Below, piece after piece: positions 1 to 10,066 of a DNA stretch of 39,710 nt; within the stretch, counting starts at the first letter, position 1; every line of letters begins with the position of its first letter. The notes beneath the pieces are model-generated. The model searched no databases, was not told where the DNA came from, and saw only the letters and a program-made list of their open reading frames with translations. The DNA comes from an uncultured bacterium (GTDB lineage: Bacteria; Actinomycetota; Coriobacteriia; Coriobacteriales; Coriobacteriaceae), in assembly GCA_905214435.1 (NCBI GenBank), contig CAJMMA010000014.1, forward strand, positions 1 through 39,710. The letters are read 5' to 3'. A program made the translations under genes and the position numbers.

Positions 1-513
1 GCCGCCTCCACCGCGCCCCCGCCGGCGCTCGTCGAGGCCGAGAACAGGCAGGTCATGTTCCTGGCCGCCCGGATATCGGAGGCCCTCGACGAGGCCGGGG
101 CCCTCGAGGCCGAGACGGCGGCGCTGCTCGAGGGCGACGAGACCTACGCGTGCCTGCTCACCGTGCCCGGCATCGGCCCGAGGACCGCGGCGCAGCTCGC
201 GGTGTCGGTCGACATCGGGAGGTTCCCGGACCACGACCACCTGGCCTCGTACTGCGGCATAGCCCCGAGGGTGAGGAGCTCCGGCACGTCGGTGAGGTCG
301 GTCAGGGCGTCCAGGCGCGGCGACGCGAGGCTCAAGTCCCTGCTGATCTTCTCGTGCAACAGCCTGGTGAGGTCCTCGGGGCGCTACGGCGAGTACTACC
401 GGGCCTGCAGGGCGCGGGGCATGGGGCACGGGCGGGCGCTCAAGGCCGTCGCGAGGAAGCGGCTCAGGGCGATATACGCCGTGATGCGCGACCGGGTGCC
501 CTACCGGGAGTAG
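1..513 (+). CDS. IS110-family transposase, C-terminal part (5' end outside window)
   Basis: The frame is open from base 1, so the gene starts before the window. The visible ~170 residues form the IS116/IS110/IS902 C-terminal domain (Transposase_20): a helix-hairpin-like LLTVPGIGPRTAAQLA segment, then ASYCGIAP, then an SSG serine motif in the region where this family carries its catalytic serine, then RGDARLKSLL and a basic C-terminus (KAVARKRLRAIYAV). The N-terminal DEDD RuvC-like domain is not visible. It is clearly different from the second IS110 transposase at 10067-11356, since it lacks the C-terminal HTH extension. The stop is at 511-513. The element's right end must lie shortly after it, but I cannot place it. 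Family assignment is firm; completeness of the gene cannot be judged. Confidence 0.9.
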   Translation, partial: AASTAPPPALVEAENRQVMFLAARISEALDEAGALEAETAALLEGDETYACLLTVPGIGPRTAAQLAVSVDIGRFPDHDHLASYCGIAPRVRSSGTSVRSVRASRRGDARLKSLLIFSCNSLVRSSGRYGEYYRACRARGMGHGRALKAVARKRLRAIYAVMRDRVPYRE

Positions 514-598
514 CCCCGACGGTTGACAAAACTATAGGAACACCCAACTACCGCATCCGGAGTAAGACAACGCCGCAGGTAGAGGACGGACAGCGAGC

Positions 599-693
599 GG
601 GTCGCATTTGTGACAAGGTGACGTGAAACGAAAGGGCGCTGACCTTCCGGTCGCGCCCTTGAAGTTGAACGTCAGATTGTCCAAATGCGGCCC
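599..693 (-). terminator. Large palindromic stem-loop downstream of DAHP synthase; likely terminator
   Basis: Outer arms GGGTCGCATTTGTGACAA (599-616) and TTGTCCAAATGCGGCCC (677-693) pair almost completely. Inside, 632-639 pairs with 653-660 (AAGGGCGC/GCGCCCTT) and 641-644 with 649-652. On the minus strand the inner hairpin is followed by a T-rich stretch. It starts 43 bp after the DAHP synthase stop, so termination of that gene is the simplest role. The remainder of 514-736 shows no gene. Confidence 0.6.
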
Positions 694-736
694 GCGCAGC
701 GTCGAGCTGTTACGGCGTTTGGTAAACGCCGTAACT

Positions 737-1768
737 CTAAATACGTTCCGCGATCTCGTGGATGAGGTAGTCGGTCTTTTCCCAGCCCAGGCACGGGTCG
801 GTGATCGACTTGCCAAAGACGCCGCCGTCGACCGGCTGGTTGCCGTCCTCCAGGTAAGACTCGATCATAAAGCCCTTGACCAGCTTGGAGATGGACTCGT
901 TGCGGCGGCAGCTGTCGAGCACTTCCTTGCAAATGCGATACTGCTCCAGCGGACGCTTGCCCGAGTTGTCATGGTTGCAGTCGATGACCGCCGCCGGATT
1001 AGCGTAGCCGGCGTGCTCGGTATAGCGCTCGGCCAGGCGCTCCAGGTGCTCGTAGTGGTAATTGGGGTAGGTGCGCCCATCGAGGCCGATGTAGCCGCGC
1101 ATGACGGCGTGCGCGAGCGGGTTGCCATCGCACTCGACCTCCCAGTTGCGGAAGATGAAACTCTGGTGCGCCTGCGCGGCGTAAATAGAGTTGAGCATGA
1201 CGGTGGTGGAACCGGCGGTGGGGTTCTTCATGCCCACGGGCACCGAAATGCCGCTCGACACCAGGCGGTGCTCCTGGTTTTCGACCGAGCGTGCACCCAC
1301 GGCAACGTAGCTCAGCAGGTCGACGAGGTACTGGTAGTTGGACGGATAGAGCATCTCGTCGGCGGTGAAGAAGCCCGTTTCCTCAATAACACGCAGATGC
1401 ATATGGCGGATGGCCTTGACGCCCTCGAGCAGGTCGTCGGGAGCCTCGGGGTTGGGGTTGTGCAGAAGGCCCTTGTAGCCGGTGCCCTTGGTACGCGGCT
1501 TATTGGTGTAGACGCGCGGAATGATGATGAGCTTGTCCTTGACCTTCTCGGCGGTCTTGGCCAGTCGGTTCATGTACTCTAGCACCGAATCCTCGCGGTC
1601 GGCAGAGCACGGGCCGATGATGAGCACCTTGCGCGCGTCCTCGCCAGTAAAGACCTTGGCGACCTCGGCGTCAAATGCCTGCTTCTTGGCAGTAAGCTCG
1701 GCGGAAAGCGGCATTTCCTCGCGGATCTCCATAGGGATCGGCAGCCTGCGTTTGAATTCCATGGCCAT
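737..1768 (-). CDS. aroF: 3-deoxy-7-phosphoheptulonate (DAHP) synthase, class I
   Basis: This enzyme condenses phosphoenolpyruvate with erythrose-4-phosphate, the first step of the shikimate pathway, in the cytosol. The 343 residues match the usual length of the E. coli AroF/AroG/AroH type. Hallmarks in order are LIIGPCSADRED, IIPRVYTNKPRT with GYKG, VGARSVENQEHR, GMKNPTAG, and a C-terminal MIESYLEDGNQP with KSITDPCLGWE. These carry the PEP/E4P-binding Arg and Lys residues and the metal ligands (Cys, His, Glu, Asp). The ATG at 1768 has a strong Shine-Dalgarno (GAGGAGG, 5 nt before it); a second ATG two codons in is possible. The gene stands alone, with repeats on both sides. The isozyme letter and feedback specificity (Phe, Tyr or Trp) cannot be read from sequence alone. 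Confidence 0.95.
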   Translation of the reverse strand: MAMEFKRRLPIPMEIREEMPLSAELTAKKQAFDAEVAKVFTGEDARKVLIIGPCSADREDSVLEYMNRLAKTAEKVKDKLIIIPRVYTNKPRTKGTGYKGLLHNPNPEAPDDLLEGVKAIRHMHLRVIEETGFFTADEMLYPSNYQYLVDLLSYVAVGARSVENQEHRLVSSGISVPVGMKNPTAGSTTVMLNSIYAAQAHQSFIFRNWEVECDGNPLAHAVMRGYIGLDGRTYPNYHYEHLERLAERYTEHAGYANPAAVIDCNHDNSGKRPLEQYRICKEVLDSCRRNESISKLVKGFMIESYLEDGNQPVDGGVFGKSITDPCLGWEKTDYLIHEIAERI

Positions 1769-1854
1769 AGGGGCCTCCTCAATCTATAGAAAGAGCAATA
1801 AGCGTATTGTCGAATGCCCGGCATTATCCGCTGTCGCACGCTAAAGTGCAAGCG

Positions 1855-1905
1855 AAACCTGCCGAAAAGGGACAGGTTTATTTTGGTCGGTTTTATCTGG
1901 GGAAA
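1855..1905 (+). repeat. Dispersed repeat A, copy 1 (diverged)
   Basis: AAACCTGCCGAAAAGGGACAG continues into GTTTATTTTGGTCGG and TTTTATCTGGGGAAATG. It is a degenerate copy of the ~50-bp element also seen at 25082, 28231, 31808 and 37504. Here the right arm has drifted (GGTCGG instead of GGCAGG), so the hairpin is imperfect. It lies upstream of DAHP synthase. Confidence 0.75.
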
Positions 1906-1976
1906 TGTCGGCACTCGCCGGAAGGGGGGGACCGGCGTACGACATGCTGGAGCAAGTTGGACCTTCTGCGGCATAT

Positions 1977-2212
1977 CCCGTGGACAAAAAATGGCAAATA
2001 TGAGTACTGTTGCTAGCCTAGTATCATATCGATCTTATAAGATATTAGACACAACAGTAAATATGTTCATTAACGTTGGCACGCAGAAGCATGCTACCGG
2101 GCGTTTTGATCAATTTGAAGGCATATCTAGGCCGCAAAGACGTCGTTTGGGGCAGTTTTGGCTGTTACAAAAAAGGTGACAGTACTCATATTTGCCATTT
2201 TTTGTCCACGGG
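1977..2212. mobile_element. MITE-like element, 236 bp, 34-bp perfect terminal inverted repeats
   Basis: The left end 1977-2010 (begins CCCGTGGACAAAAAATGGC, ends GAGTACTGT) is the exact reverse complement of 2179-2212. The 168-bp interior is visibly AT-rich compared with the rest of the window and contains no convincing reading frame, although it includes a perfect 12-bp palindrome ATCTTATAAGAT. Long perfect inverted ends around a short non-coding core fit a MITE or a non-autonomous insertion. I see no clear target-site duplication. Together with repeat A and the terminator at 2271 it fills the gene-free stretch 1769-2336. Confidence 0.65.
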
Positions 2213-2270
2213 GTCTGGATGGCGCCGTCAATCAGGTCTCAGGGGAGGCGTTTCGAGGCCCAAAGGACAC

Positions 2271-2310
2271 AAAACGGGGGCGCAGGTTCATTCTGCGCCC
2301 CCGTTTTTTT
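2271..2310. terminator. Bidirectional intrinsic terminator
   Basis: AAAACGGGGGCGCAG / CTGCGCCCCCGTTTT form a 15-bp perfect stem around GTTCATT. A T7 run follows on the plus strand and TTTT on the minus strand. It closes the minus-strand ABC exporter operon, which ends at 2337. Confidence 0.9.
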
Positions 2311-2336
2311 GGTATTGCTGCTGTTTGCCGCCGGTT

Positions 2337-4193
2337 TTACGCCGCCTCGTCGAACTGCGAGTTGTACAGGTCGGCGTAGAAGCCGCCCTGGGCGAGCAGT
2401 TCGTCGTGTGTGCCCTTCTCGACGATGTCGCCGTCGCGAATCACCAAGATTACGTCGGCGTTGCGGATTGTGGACAGGCGGTGCGCGATGACAAAGCTCG
2501 TGCGGCCCTGCATCAGCGCATCCATGGCGCGCTGAATAAGCTCCTCGGTGCGGGTATCGACGTTGGAGGTCGCCTCGTCCAAAATCAGCGCCGGACGGTC
2601 GGCCAAAATGGCGCGGGCGATGGTCACGAGTTGGCGCTGGCCCTGTGAGAGGTTGGTGCCCTCCTCATTGATCATAAAGTCGTAACCGCCGGCGAGCGTA
2701 TGGATAAAGTGGTCGCAGCGTGCGGCGCGCGCGGCGGCCTCGACCTCGGCGTCAGTCGCATCGGGACGTCCGTAGCGGATGTTCTCGCGGATGGTGCCGT
2801 TAAACAGCCAGGTATCCTGCAGCACCATGGCAAACTCGCCGCGCAGTGCCGCGCGGTCCCAGTCGCGCACGTCGACGCCCTCGACGCGCAGCGAACCGCC
2901 GTCCACGTCGTAGAAACGCTGCAGCAGCTTAATGAGCGTGGTCTTGCCGGCGCCGGTGGGGCCGACGATGGCGATGGTCTGACCGGGCTGCGCCTCGCAG
3001 CTAAAGTCGTGGATGATGGTCTTGTCGGGCGTGTAGCCAAACTTGACATGGTCAAACTCAACGTGGCCGGGGCGCTTCTCGGGAATCTGGGCGTCGGCCT
3101 TCTGCTCCTCCTCGGGCGCGGCGAGGAACTCAAAGACGCGCTCGGTGGCAGCGGCCATCGACTGCATCGTGTTGCTCACGTTGCCCAGCTGCTGCACCGG
3201 CTGCGTAAAGTTGCGCACGTACTGGATAAAGCTCTGGATGTCGCCGGGCGTGGCATTGCCGGTCAGCGCGAGCTGTGCGCCCACCACGACAACGCCCACG
3301 TAGCCCATGTTGCCCACCAAGCTCATAAGCGGCATCATCAGGCCCGATAGGAACTGCGAGCGCCAGCCACTAATAAAGAGACGGTCGTTTTGACGGTCGA
3401 ACTCCTCGATTGAGGCCTCGGCGCGGTCGAACACCTGAATAACGTTCTGGCCGGCAAAGTCCTCCTCGATAATGCCGTTGACGGCGCCCAGGACTTGCTG
3501 TTGCTCGCGGAAGTACGGCTGCGAGAAGTGAATCATCACGGTCAGGATAATCGCGGCAGCCGGCAGCGTGAGCACGGTGACGCCGGTGAGCGGCAGACTG
3601 ATCGACAGCATCATGACGAGCACGCCGATAATCTGCGTCACCGATGTGATGAGTTGTGTCACGCTCTGGTTGAGTGACTGACCCAGCGTGTCGACATCGT
3701 TGGTGATGCGGCTGAGCACGTCGCCCTTGCTGTGGCCGTTGAAGTAGCTCATCGGCACGACAGCGATCTTGGCGGCGATCTCCTTGCGCATGCGGTAGCA
3801 AATCTTTTGCGTGACGCCGGTCATGAGCCAGCCCTGGATGAGGCCGCAGACAGAGCTTGCCAGATACAGGCAGAGCAAAAAGCCGAGCGTCTTGGCGATC
3901 CAGGCAAAGTCAACGTCGCCGGTACCGTTGACCTTGGCAACCAGGCCCTCGAACAGCTTGGTCGTAACCTGGCCGAGCACCTTGGGCCCCACAATGTTAA
4001 AGATGACCGAGCATACGGCAAAGGCGACGGCGGCAAACACGGCAATCTTGTGCTGGCCGATATAGCCGAGCAGCTGCCTCATGGTGCCCTTAAAGTCCTT
4101 GGCCTTTTCGCCGCGGCCCATACCACCCATGCGGCCCATGGGACCGCGCCGGCGGGTGGGCTTGGGAATCTGAGTCTTGGTCTCGTCTGCCAT
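2337..4193 (-). CDS. ABC exporter half-transporter, catalytically competent NBD
   Basis: A fused TMD-NBD protein of 618 aa, one half of a heterodimeric exporter with the product of 4193-6559. Residues ~1-35 are a basic Gly/Met/Arg-rich cytosolic tail, followed by six membrane segments (~50-335) and an NBD from ~375. The NBD has Walker A GPTGAGKT, a signature LSQGQ (non-canonical Gln), Walker B LILDEATS with the catalytic Glu, and H-loop IAHRLST. A complete catalytic Glu/His with an LSQGQ signature is the pattern of the consensus partner in asymmetric exporters such as TM287/288 and BmrCD. The start ATG overlaps the upstream stop by one base (TAATG), with GGAGG ahead, so the two are translationally coupled. 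Substrate is unknown; the MarR regulator suggests toxic small molecules. Confidence 0.93.
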   Translation of the reverse strand: MADETKTQIPKPTRRRGPMGRMGGMGRGEKAKDFKGTMRQLLGYIGQHKIAVFAAVAFAVCSVIFNIVGPKVLGQVTTKLFEGLVAKVNGTGDVDFAWIAKTLGFLLCLYLASSVCGLIQGWLMTGVTQKICYRMRKEIAAKIAVVPMSYFNGHSKGDVLSRITNDVDTLGQSLNQSVTQLITSVTQIIGVLVMMLSISLPLTGVTVLTLPAAAIILTVMIHFSQPYFREQQQVLGAVNGIIEEDFAGQNVIQVFDRAEASIEEFDRQNDRLFISGWRSQFLSGLMMPLMSLVGNMGYVGVVVVGAQLALTGNATPGDIQSFIQYVRNFTQPVQQLGNVSNTMQSMAAATERVFEFLAAPEEEQKADAQIPEKRPGHVEFDHVKFGYTPDKTIIHDFSCEAQPGQTIAIVGPTGAGKTTLIKLLQRFYDVDGGSLRVEGVDVRDWDRAALRGEFAMVLQDTWLFNGTIRENIRYGRPDATDAEVEAAARAARCDHFIHTLAGGYDFMINEEGTNLSQGQRQLVTIARAILADRPALILDEATSNVDTRTEELIQRAMDALMQGRTSFVIAHRLSTIRNADVILVIRDGDIVEKGTHDELLAQGGFYADLYNSQFDEAA

Positions 4194-6559
4194 TAGCGCT
4201 CGCCTCCTTCCATGACGGCTTCAATCTCTTCTTGGGTAAGCCCCAACTCCTCGGCGGAAAGCTGCGACTGTGCGATCTCCAGGTATGCCGGGCAGTTGTG
4301 CAGCAGTTCCTCGTGCGTGCCGGTGCCCACTACGTGGCCGTCGTCGAGCACGATGATCTGATCGGCGTGCATGATGGTCGCGATGCGCTGGGCCACGACC
4401 ACGAGCGCGGCGTCGGTAACGTTTTTGGCAAGCTCCTCGCGCAGGCGCGCGTCGGTCTTGTAGTCGAGGGCGCTAAACGAGTCATCGAACACCACGACCT
4501 CGGGCTTTTTGGCCAACGCGCGGGCGATGGCCAGGCGCTGGCGCTGACCGCCCGAGACATTGGAGCCGCCCTGGCTGATGGGGGAGTCGTAGCCGCCCTC
4601 GCGCTCGGCGATAAAGTCCTCGGCCTGTGCGATGCGTGCCGCCTGGCGCATGTCATCATCGCTCACCATGTCGCCGGCAAATTTGAGGTTGCTCTCGACA
4701 GTGCCCGAGAACAGACGCCCCTGCTGCGGGATATAGCCAATGCGGCGGCGAAGCTCGGAAAGGGTCATATCGCGCACGTCGATGCCGTCGAGCGAAATGC
4801 TGCCGCCGGTGACGTCGTACAGGCGCGGGATGAGCTGCACAAGCGTGGACTTGCCCGAACCCGTGGAGCCGATGATGCCGAGCATCTGGCCGGCGTGCGT
4901 GGTGAAGTTCACACCGCTGATGACATCGGCGTGGGCATCGGGATACTGGAAGCTCACGTCGTGGAAGGTGAGCTCGCCGCGCGGCGTGCTGGCCGCGGGC
5001 AGTTTGGGCGAGGCGGGGTCGTTGATGCTCGTGGGGCAGGTGATGACCTCTTCCACGCGCTCGGCTGCGACCTCGGCGCGGGGCAGGATGACCGACACCA
5101 TGGTGAGGATCATAAACGCCATGACGATCTGCATGGTATAGGAGATAAACGCCATCATGTTGCCGACCTGCATCACGCCGTCGGACACGCCCTGGGCGCC
5201 AAACCAGACGATAAGCACGGTGATGCAGTTCATGACGAGCATCATGAGCGGCATCATAAAGCTCATGGCGCGGTTGGTGTAGAGCTGCGTGGTCATTAGG
5301 TCGAGCGAAGCCTTGTCAAAACGCTCGAGCTCATGCTCTTCGCGGTTGAACGAGCGGATGGGCATAAGACCGTCGAGCAGCTCGCGGGCGGTAAGGTTCA
5401 CACGGTCCACAAAGCTCTGCATCTTTTTGAACTTGGGCATGGTGAGGCCCATGAGCACGCCGACGACGGCCGAGACCGCGATGATGGCCACGGCGATGGT
5501 CCACTCCAGGCCGGTGTGGTTGGCCAGGACACGCATGACAGCGACGATGCCCATGACGGGGGCCATCAGGCACATGCGGATGAACAGGGTTGCGGCCATC
5601 TGGATCTGCTGAATGTCGTTGGTGCAGCGGGTGATGAGCGAGGCCTGGCTAAACTTGCCCACCTCGGCCGGCGAGAAGTGCATAACCTTGTTGAAGGTCT
5701 CGCGGCGCAGGTCGCGGGCGATGGAACAGGCGGTGCGCGAGGCCACGGCACCGGTCAGGATGGTGGCGACGAGCGACACGAGGCACAGACCAAACATCGT
5801 GGTCGCCATGCGGCTCAGGTAGGCGTTCTGCACGTCAGCGGGGTTGATGCCCTGCGCCTTGTACTCGTCCTGTACATAGCTCACGGCGCGCTGGGTCACG
5901 ATGGAGCCCGACATGGAGCCCATTTTGTCCGCCATTTCATTGGCGCCCTCGACGAGCTTGCTTTGGTCTACCAGACCGCCCTCGACACCCAGGCGCAGGC
6001 TCTTCATGGTGATCTTACCGCCGTCGGCGTCGATCTGCTTTTGCATGTTCTGCGCCGCTGCGGCCTTCTGCTGCATCTCGGCGAGCTGCTCGGACGTCAT
6101 CGCCGCCATCTGCTCGGGGGAGGGCATGGCCTGGGCGGTGCTGTTGTCTTGTTCGTTGGACGTGCCCATCATGTCGCCCATGGAGCCAGCGTCGATGCCC
6201 TGGTTGAGCGAAAGGACGACGGTCTCGGGCAGGCTCATAATGTCGGCGAGCTTGCTGCCGTCGGCGCGCTCGTCCTCGGTGCCCTTGTACGTCCGAATGC
6301 CGTTGTTGTCCGCCTTGCTAAACATGGCCTCTACCGCTTTGGCATCCTTGGCGCTCATAAAGAGCTTGAGATCATCGAGCGATTCGGCGCGAATGGTGTC
6401 GGGTACGGGCGAGGCGATGCCGCCTTGCTGCACGCCCACATCGACGATGTCACTCATATACGTAGGTAGCGCTAGGTCGGCATTGCAGCTGATTACGATA
6501 AGTACGATAGCCGTGAGCAGCGCCAGGATATGCTTTTTAAAGAGCTTGAGAATCCTCAC
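4193..6559 (-). CDS. ABC exporter half-transporter, degenerate NBD and large TM1-TM2 insertion
   Basis: This 788-aa TMD-NBD protein is the partner of 2337-4193. TM1 (residues ~10-32) is followed by an insertion of about 200 residues rich in Met, Gln and Ala before TM2 (~252). It is predicted to lie outside the membrane. The NBD (~530-770) has Walker A GSTGSGKS and a canonical signature VSGGQ, but Walker B reads VVVFDDS, with Asp in place of the catalytic Glu, and the switch His is Gln (VVAQRIAT). That is the degenerate half known from heterodimeric exporters of the TM287/BmrC type. The start is GTG at 6559 (AGGAGAG 8 nt ahead), overlapping the marR stop as GTGA. A typical half-transporter is ~580 aa, so the insertion accounts for the extra length. 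Confidence 0.92.
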   Translation of the reverse strand: MRILKLFKKHILALLTAIVLIVISCNADLALPTYMSDIVDVGVQQGGIASPVPDTIRAESLDDLKLFMSAKDAKAVEAMFSKADNNGIRTYKGTEDERADGSKLADIMSLPETVVLSLNQGIDAGSMGDMMGTSNEQDNSTAQAMPSPEQMAAMTSEQLAEMQQKAAAAQNMQKQIDADGGKITMKSLRLGVEGGLVDQSKLVEGANEMADKMGSMSGSIVTQRAVSYVQDEYKAQGINPADVQNAYLSRMATTMFGLCLVSLVATILTGAVASRTACSIARDLRRETFNKVMHFSPAEVGKFSQASLITRCTNDIQQIQMAATLFIRMCLMAPVMGIVAVMRVLANHTGLEWTIAVAIIAVSAVVGVLMGLTMPKFKKMQSFVDRVNLTARELLDGLMPIRSFNREEHELERFDKASLDLMTTQLYTNRAMSFMMPLMMLVMNCITVLIVWFGAQGVSDGVMQVGNMMAFISYTMQIVMAFMILTMVSVILPRAEVAAERVEEVITCPTSINDPASPKLPAASTPRGELTFHDVSFQYPDAHADVISGVNFTTHAGQMLGIIGSTGSGKSTLVQLIPRLYDVTGGSISLDGIDVRDMTLSELRRRIGYIPQQGRLFSGTVESNLKFAGDMVSDDDMRQAARIAQAEDFIAEREGGYDSPISQGGSNVSGGQRQRLAIARALAKKPEVVVFDDSFSALDYKTDARLREELAKNVTDAALVVVAQRIATIMHADQIIVLDDGHVVGTGTHEELLHNCPAYLEIAQSQLSAEELGLTQEEIEAVMEGGER

Positions 6560-7005
6560 TCGGCATCTCTCCTTTCTTGATTGCGATCGATAATTTCGTT
6601 GGCACGCCTTAGGAGGCGCACCATCTCTTGGGTATCTGTTTCGCCGAACTGCTCAAGGAAGGCCGCGGTTCGGTCCTCGAATTCCCGACGTTTGATTTCG
6701 AGATCTTGTCGGCCTTTGTCGGTCACCGTGACGTGTACGCGACGACGGTCGGTCTTTGAGTGCTCACGCTCAACCCAGCCCTTGGCTTCGAGAGCGCGTA
6801 GGATATTGGCGATGCGGGCGCTCGAGACCCAGGCACGATTGGCGAGTTCGCTCGGCGTGAGCGAGCCGCCAGCGAGCATGAGAGCGCGCATGACGGCCAT
6901 CTCGCCGCCGAGAGCTTTGTCCGCAAAGCGCGAAATGCGCTGATGCATGCTGCCAAACTCAGTTAAGAGTTGACGCCCAAGCTCATGGAAATCGGTATCT
7001 TCCAC
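6556..7005 (-). CDS. MarR-family transcriptional regulator of the ABC exporter operon
   Basis: This 149-aa winged-helix protein of the MarR family carries the recognition region SLTPSELANRAWVSSARIANILRALE followed by the wing with KTDRRRVHVTVTDKG, the usual DRR signature. N- and C-terminal helices for dimerisation flank it. It is the first gene of a three-gene operon with both exporter halves, and its stop overlaps the next start. I use the GTG start at 7005 because AGGGG lies 6 nt upstream and no ATG occurs until about residue 19. The start codon sits inside a perfect 15-bp inverted repeat (6997-7045), so autorepression is likely. It probably represses the exporter until a ligand binds. Confidence 0.9.
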   Translation of the reverse strand: MEDTDFHELGRQLLTEFGSMHQRISRFADKALGGEMAVMRALMLAGGSLTPSELANRAWVSSARIANILRALEAKGWVEREHSKTDRRRVHVTVTDKGRQDLEIKRREFEDRTAAFLEQFGETDTQEMVRLLRRANEIIDRNQERRDAE

Positions 7006-7045
7006 CGAAAACCCCTAACACTAGAAACTATTTTCGGTGGAAGAT
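6997..7045. promoter_or_regulatory. Probable MarR operator: 15-bp perfect inverted repeat over the marR start
   Basis: ATCTTCCACCGAAAA (6997-7011) and TTTTCGGTGGAAGAT (7031-7045) are perfect reverse complements separated by 19 bp. The left arm includes the GTG start codon at 7003-7005. The position fits an autoregulatory operator. A cruciform or mRNA hairpin that hides the ribosome binding site is an alternative. Confidence 0.7.
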
Positions 7046-7555
7046 GATACCCCTGCACGCGCACCCTATACGGTAGATTTTTGGGACATGTCTAGAAAAC
7101 TACCTTTAGGCGACCTCCGTGCACCGTCGGTACCAGCAAAGTTAGGGGTAGATCGTTAGACATGTCCCAAAGCCTACTCAGAGGCACTTTACCCTGCTAA
7201 AGCTGGCATAACAGCTAGAGTGAACGTCGTACAAAGGCAAGGAAAAATACCAAACAAATCGGTGAACGGTAGTTGTTCGCGATCGCATTTCCTGCGGATT
7301 TGTTAAAAACGCCCTAATGGTATAAAAAAAGAAACATATAACAGCCCTGATGAAGGGGGTGGCTATGTTATCCTTCTCAAACGGGTGAAATCTTGGGTTT
7401 GGGTTGCAGTTCCAAGGTGGACAAACGTTTTTCCCTGCACCAACGTGTCGTGAAGAACGGAAGAAGCCGGTAGTGCAAGCCGAAAATTCAAGAATTCAAT
7501 AAGCAGCGGTGTGAGAGAGCGCCGCATTACACGTAACTAGGAGCGTGGTTACACA
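7046..7555 (+). promoter_or_regulatory. Long leader/promoter region of the pfl genes
   Basis: About 500 bp without a convincing gene lies between divergent marR and pfl. It contains repeat G (7072-7104), a 14-bp perfect inverted repeat TTGGGACATGTCTA (7081-7094) / TAGACATGTCCCAA (7157-7170), and a weak promoter candidate TTGTTA (7300-7305) with TATAAA (7321-7326), whose 15-bp spacing is short. Near the end, GTAAC (7533-7537) and GTTAC (7548-7552) can pair with the AGGAG ribosome binding site in the loop. I could not identify a complete Rex or FNR site. Confidence 0.4.
7072..7104. repeat. Dispersed hairpin repeat G, copy 1
   Basis: GGTAGATTTTTGGGACATGTC runs on to TAGAAAACTACC, with GGTAG pairing to CTACC and TTTT to AAAA. 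The core GTAGATTTTTGGGAC recurs at 20671-20685 in the window, again as a hairpin. Confidence 0.6.
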
Positions 7556-9607
<2,052 letters not shown>

Positions 9608-9608
9608 C

Positions 9609-9669
9609 TATTGTTAGTGCTATACTAACAATAACGATTACTGATTAGCGCGCCGGTTTCGGCCGGCGC
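9609..9669 (+). promoter_or_regulatory. Two tandem hairpins between the PFL core and glycyl-radical genes
   Basis: TATTGTTAGT (9609-9618) pairs perfectly with ACTAACAATA (9624-9633). GCGCCGG (9650-9656) pairs with CCGGCGC (9663-9669) around TTTCGG. No T run follows the second hairpin, so it is not a classic terminator. Possible roles are RNA processing, transcript stabilisation or setting the ratio of the two subunits. The downstream gene has its own strong AAGGAG site. Confidence 0.6.
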
Positions 9670-9692
9670 CTATCGATCGAAGGAGACACATT

Positions 9693-9944
9693 ATGAAGGT
9701 TTCTGAAGTTTCCGAGACTCAGGCCGATAACCTGGTCCACATGCTCGACGCTTACGCCGAGAAGGGTGGCCACCACCTGAACATCAACGTCTTCAACCGT
9801 GAGACGCTGCTCGATGCTCAGGCTCACCCCGAGAAGTACCCGCAGCTGACCATCCGCGTTTCCGGCTATGCCGTGAACTTCCACACGCTCACCAAGGAGC
9901 AGCAGGACGAGGTCATTTCGCGTACCTTCCACAACAAGTTCTAA
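9693..9944 (+). CDS. Stand-alone glycyl-radical subunit of pyruvate formate-lyase (GrcA-like)
   Basis: This 83-aa protein is homologous to the C-terminus of PflB and to GrcA (YfiD). It contains HHLNINVFNRETLLDA, EKYPQLTIRVSGYAVNF (radical Gly58) and LTKEQQDEVISRTFH. Its start ATG follows AAGGAG, giving independent translation. Unlike E. coli GrcA (127 aa, a spare part used with a full-length PFL), it is just long enough to complete the truncated core at 7556-9607: 683 + 83 residues is close to the 760 of a complete PflB. I infer an obligate two-subunit enzyme whose radical is installed by the PflA encoded at 13002. A recent gene fission in this lineage is possible; a general family habit is also possible. 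Confidence 0.93.
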   Translation: MKVSEVSETQADNLVHMLDAYAEKGGHHLNINVFNRETLLDAQAHPEKYPQLTIRVSGYAVNFHTLTKEQQDEVISRTFHNKF

Positions 9945-9968
9945 AGGGGTTTAACTCCCGCAGGATCG

Positions 9969-10060
9969 CCGGGCCGCTTTGGGTTACTTTCCAAAACGTC
10001 CTCGGACATGCAAAGGGGCTCCGCTGCGCGCTTCGCGCGGCGGAGCCCCTTTGCGTCCTG
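9969..10060 (+). repeat. Palindromic repeat P, copy 1, left part (interrupted by IS110)
   Basis: It comprises the 29-bp arm 9969-9997, the conserved segment CGTCCTCGGACATG (9997-10010), a strong inner hairpin 10011-10053 (CAAAGGGGCTCCGC / GCGGAGCCCCTTTG) and CGTCCTG (10054-10060). The matching right part lies 1.6 kb away at 11639-11673. Joined, they give a 127-bp element like the other P copies. It stands just after the glycyl-radical gene and may have served as its terminator. Confidence 0.85.
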
Positions 10061-10066
10061 ACGCTC

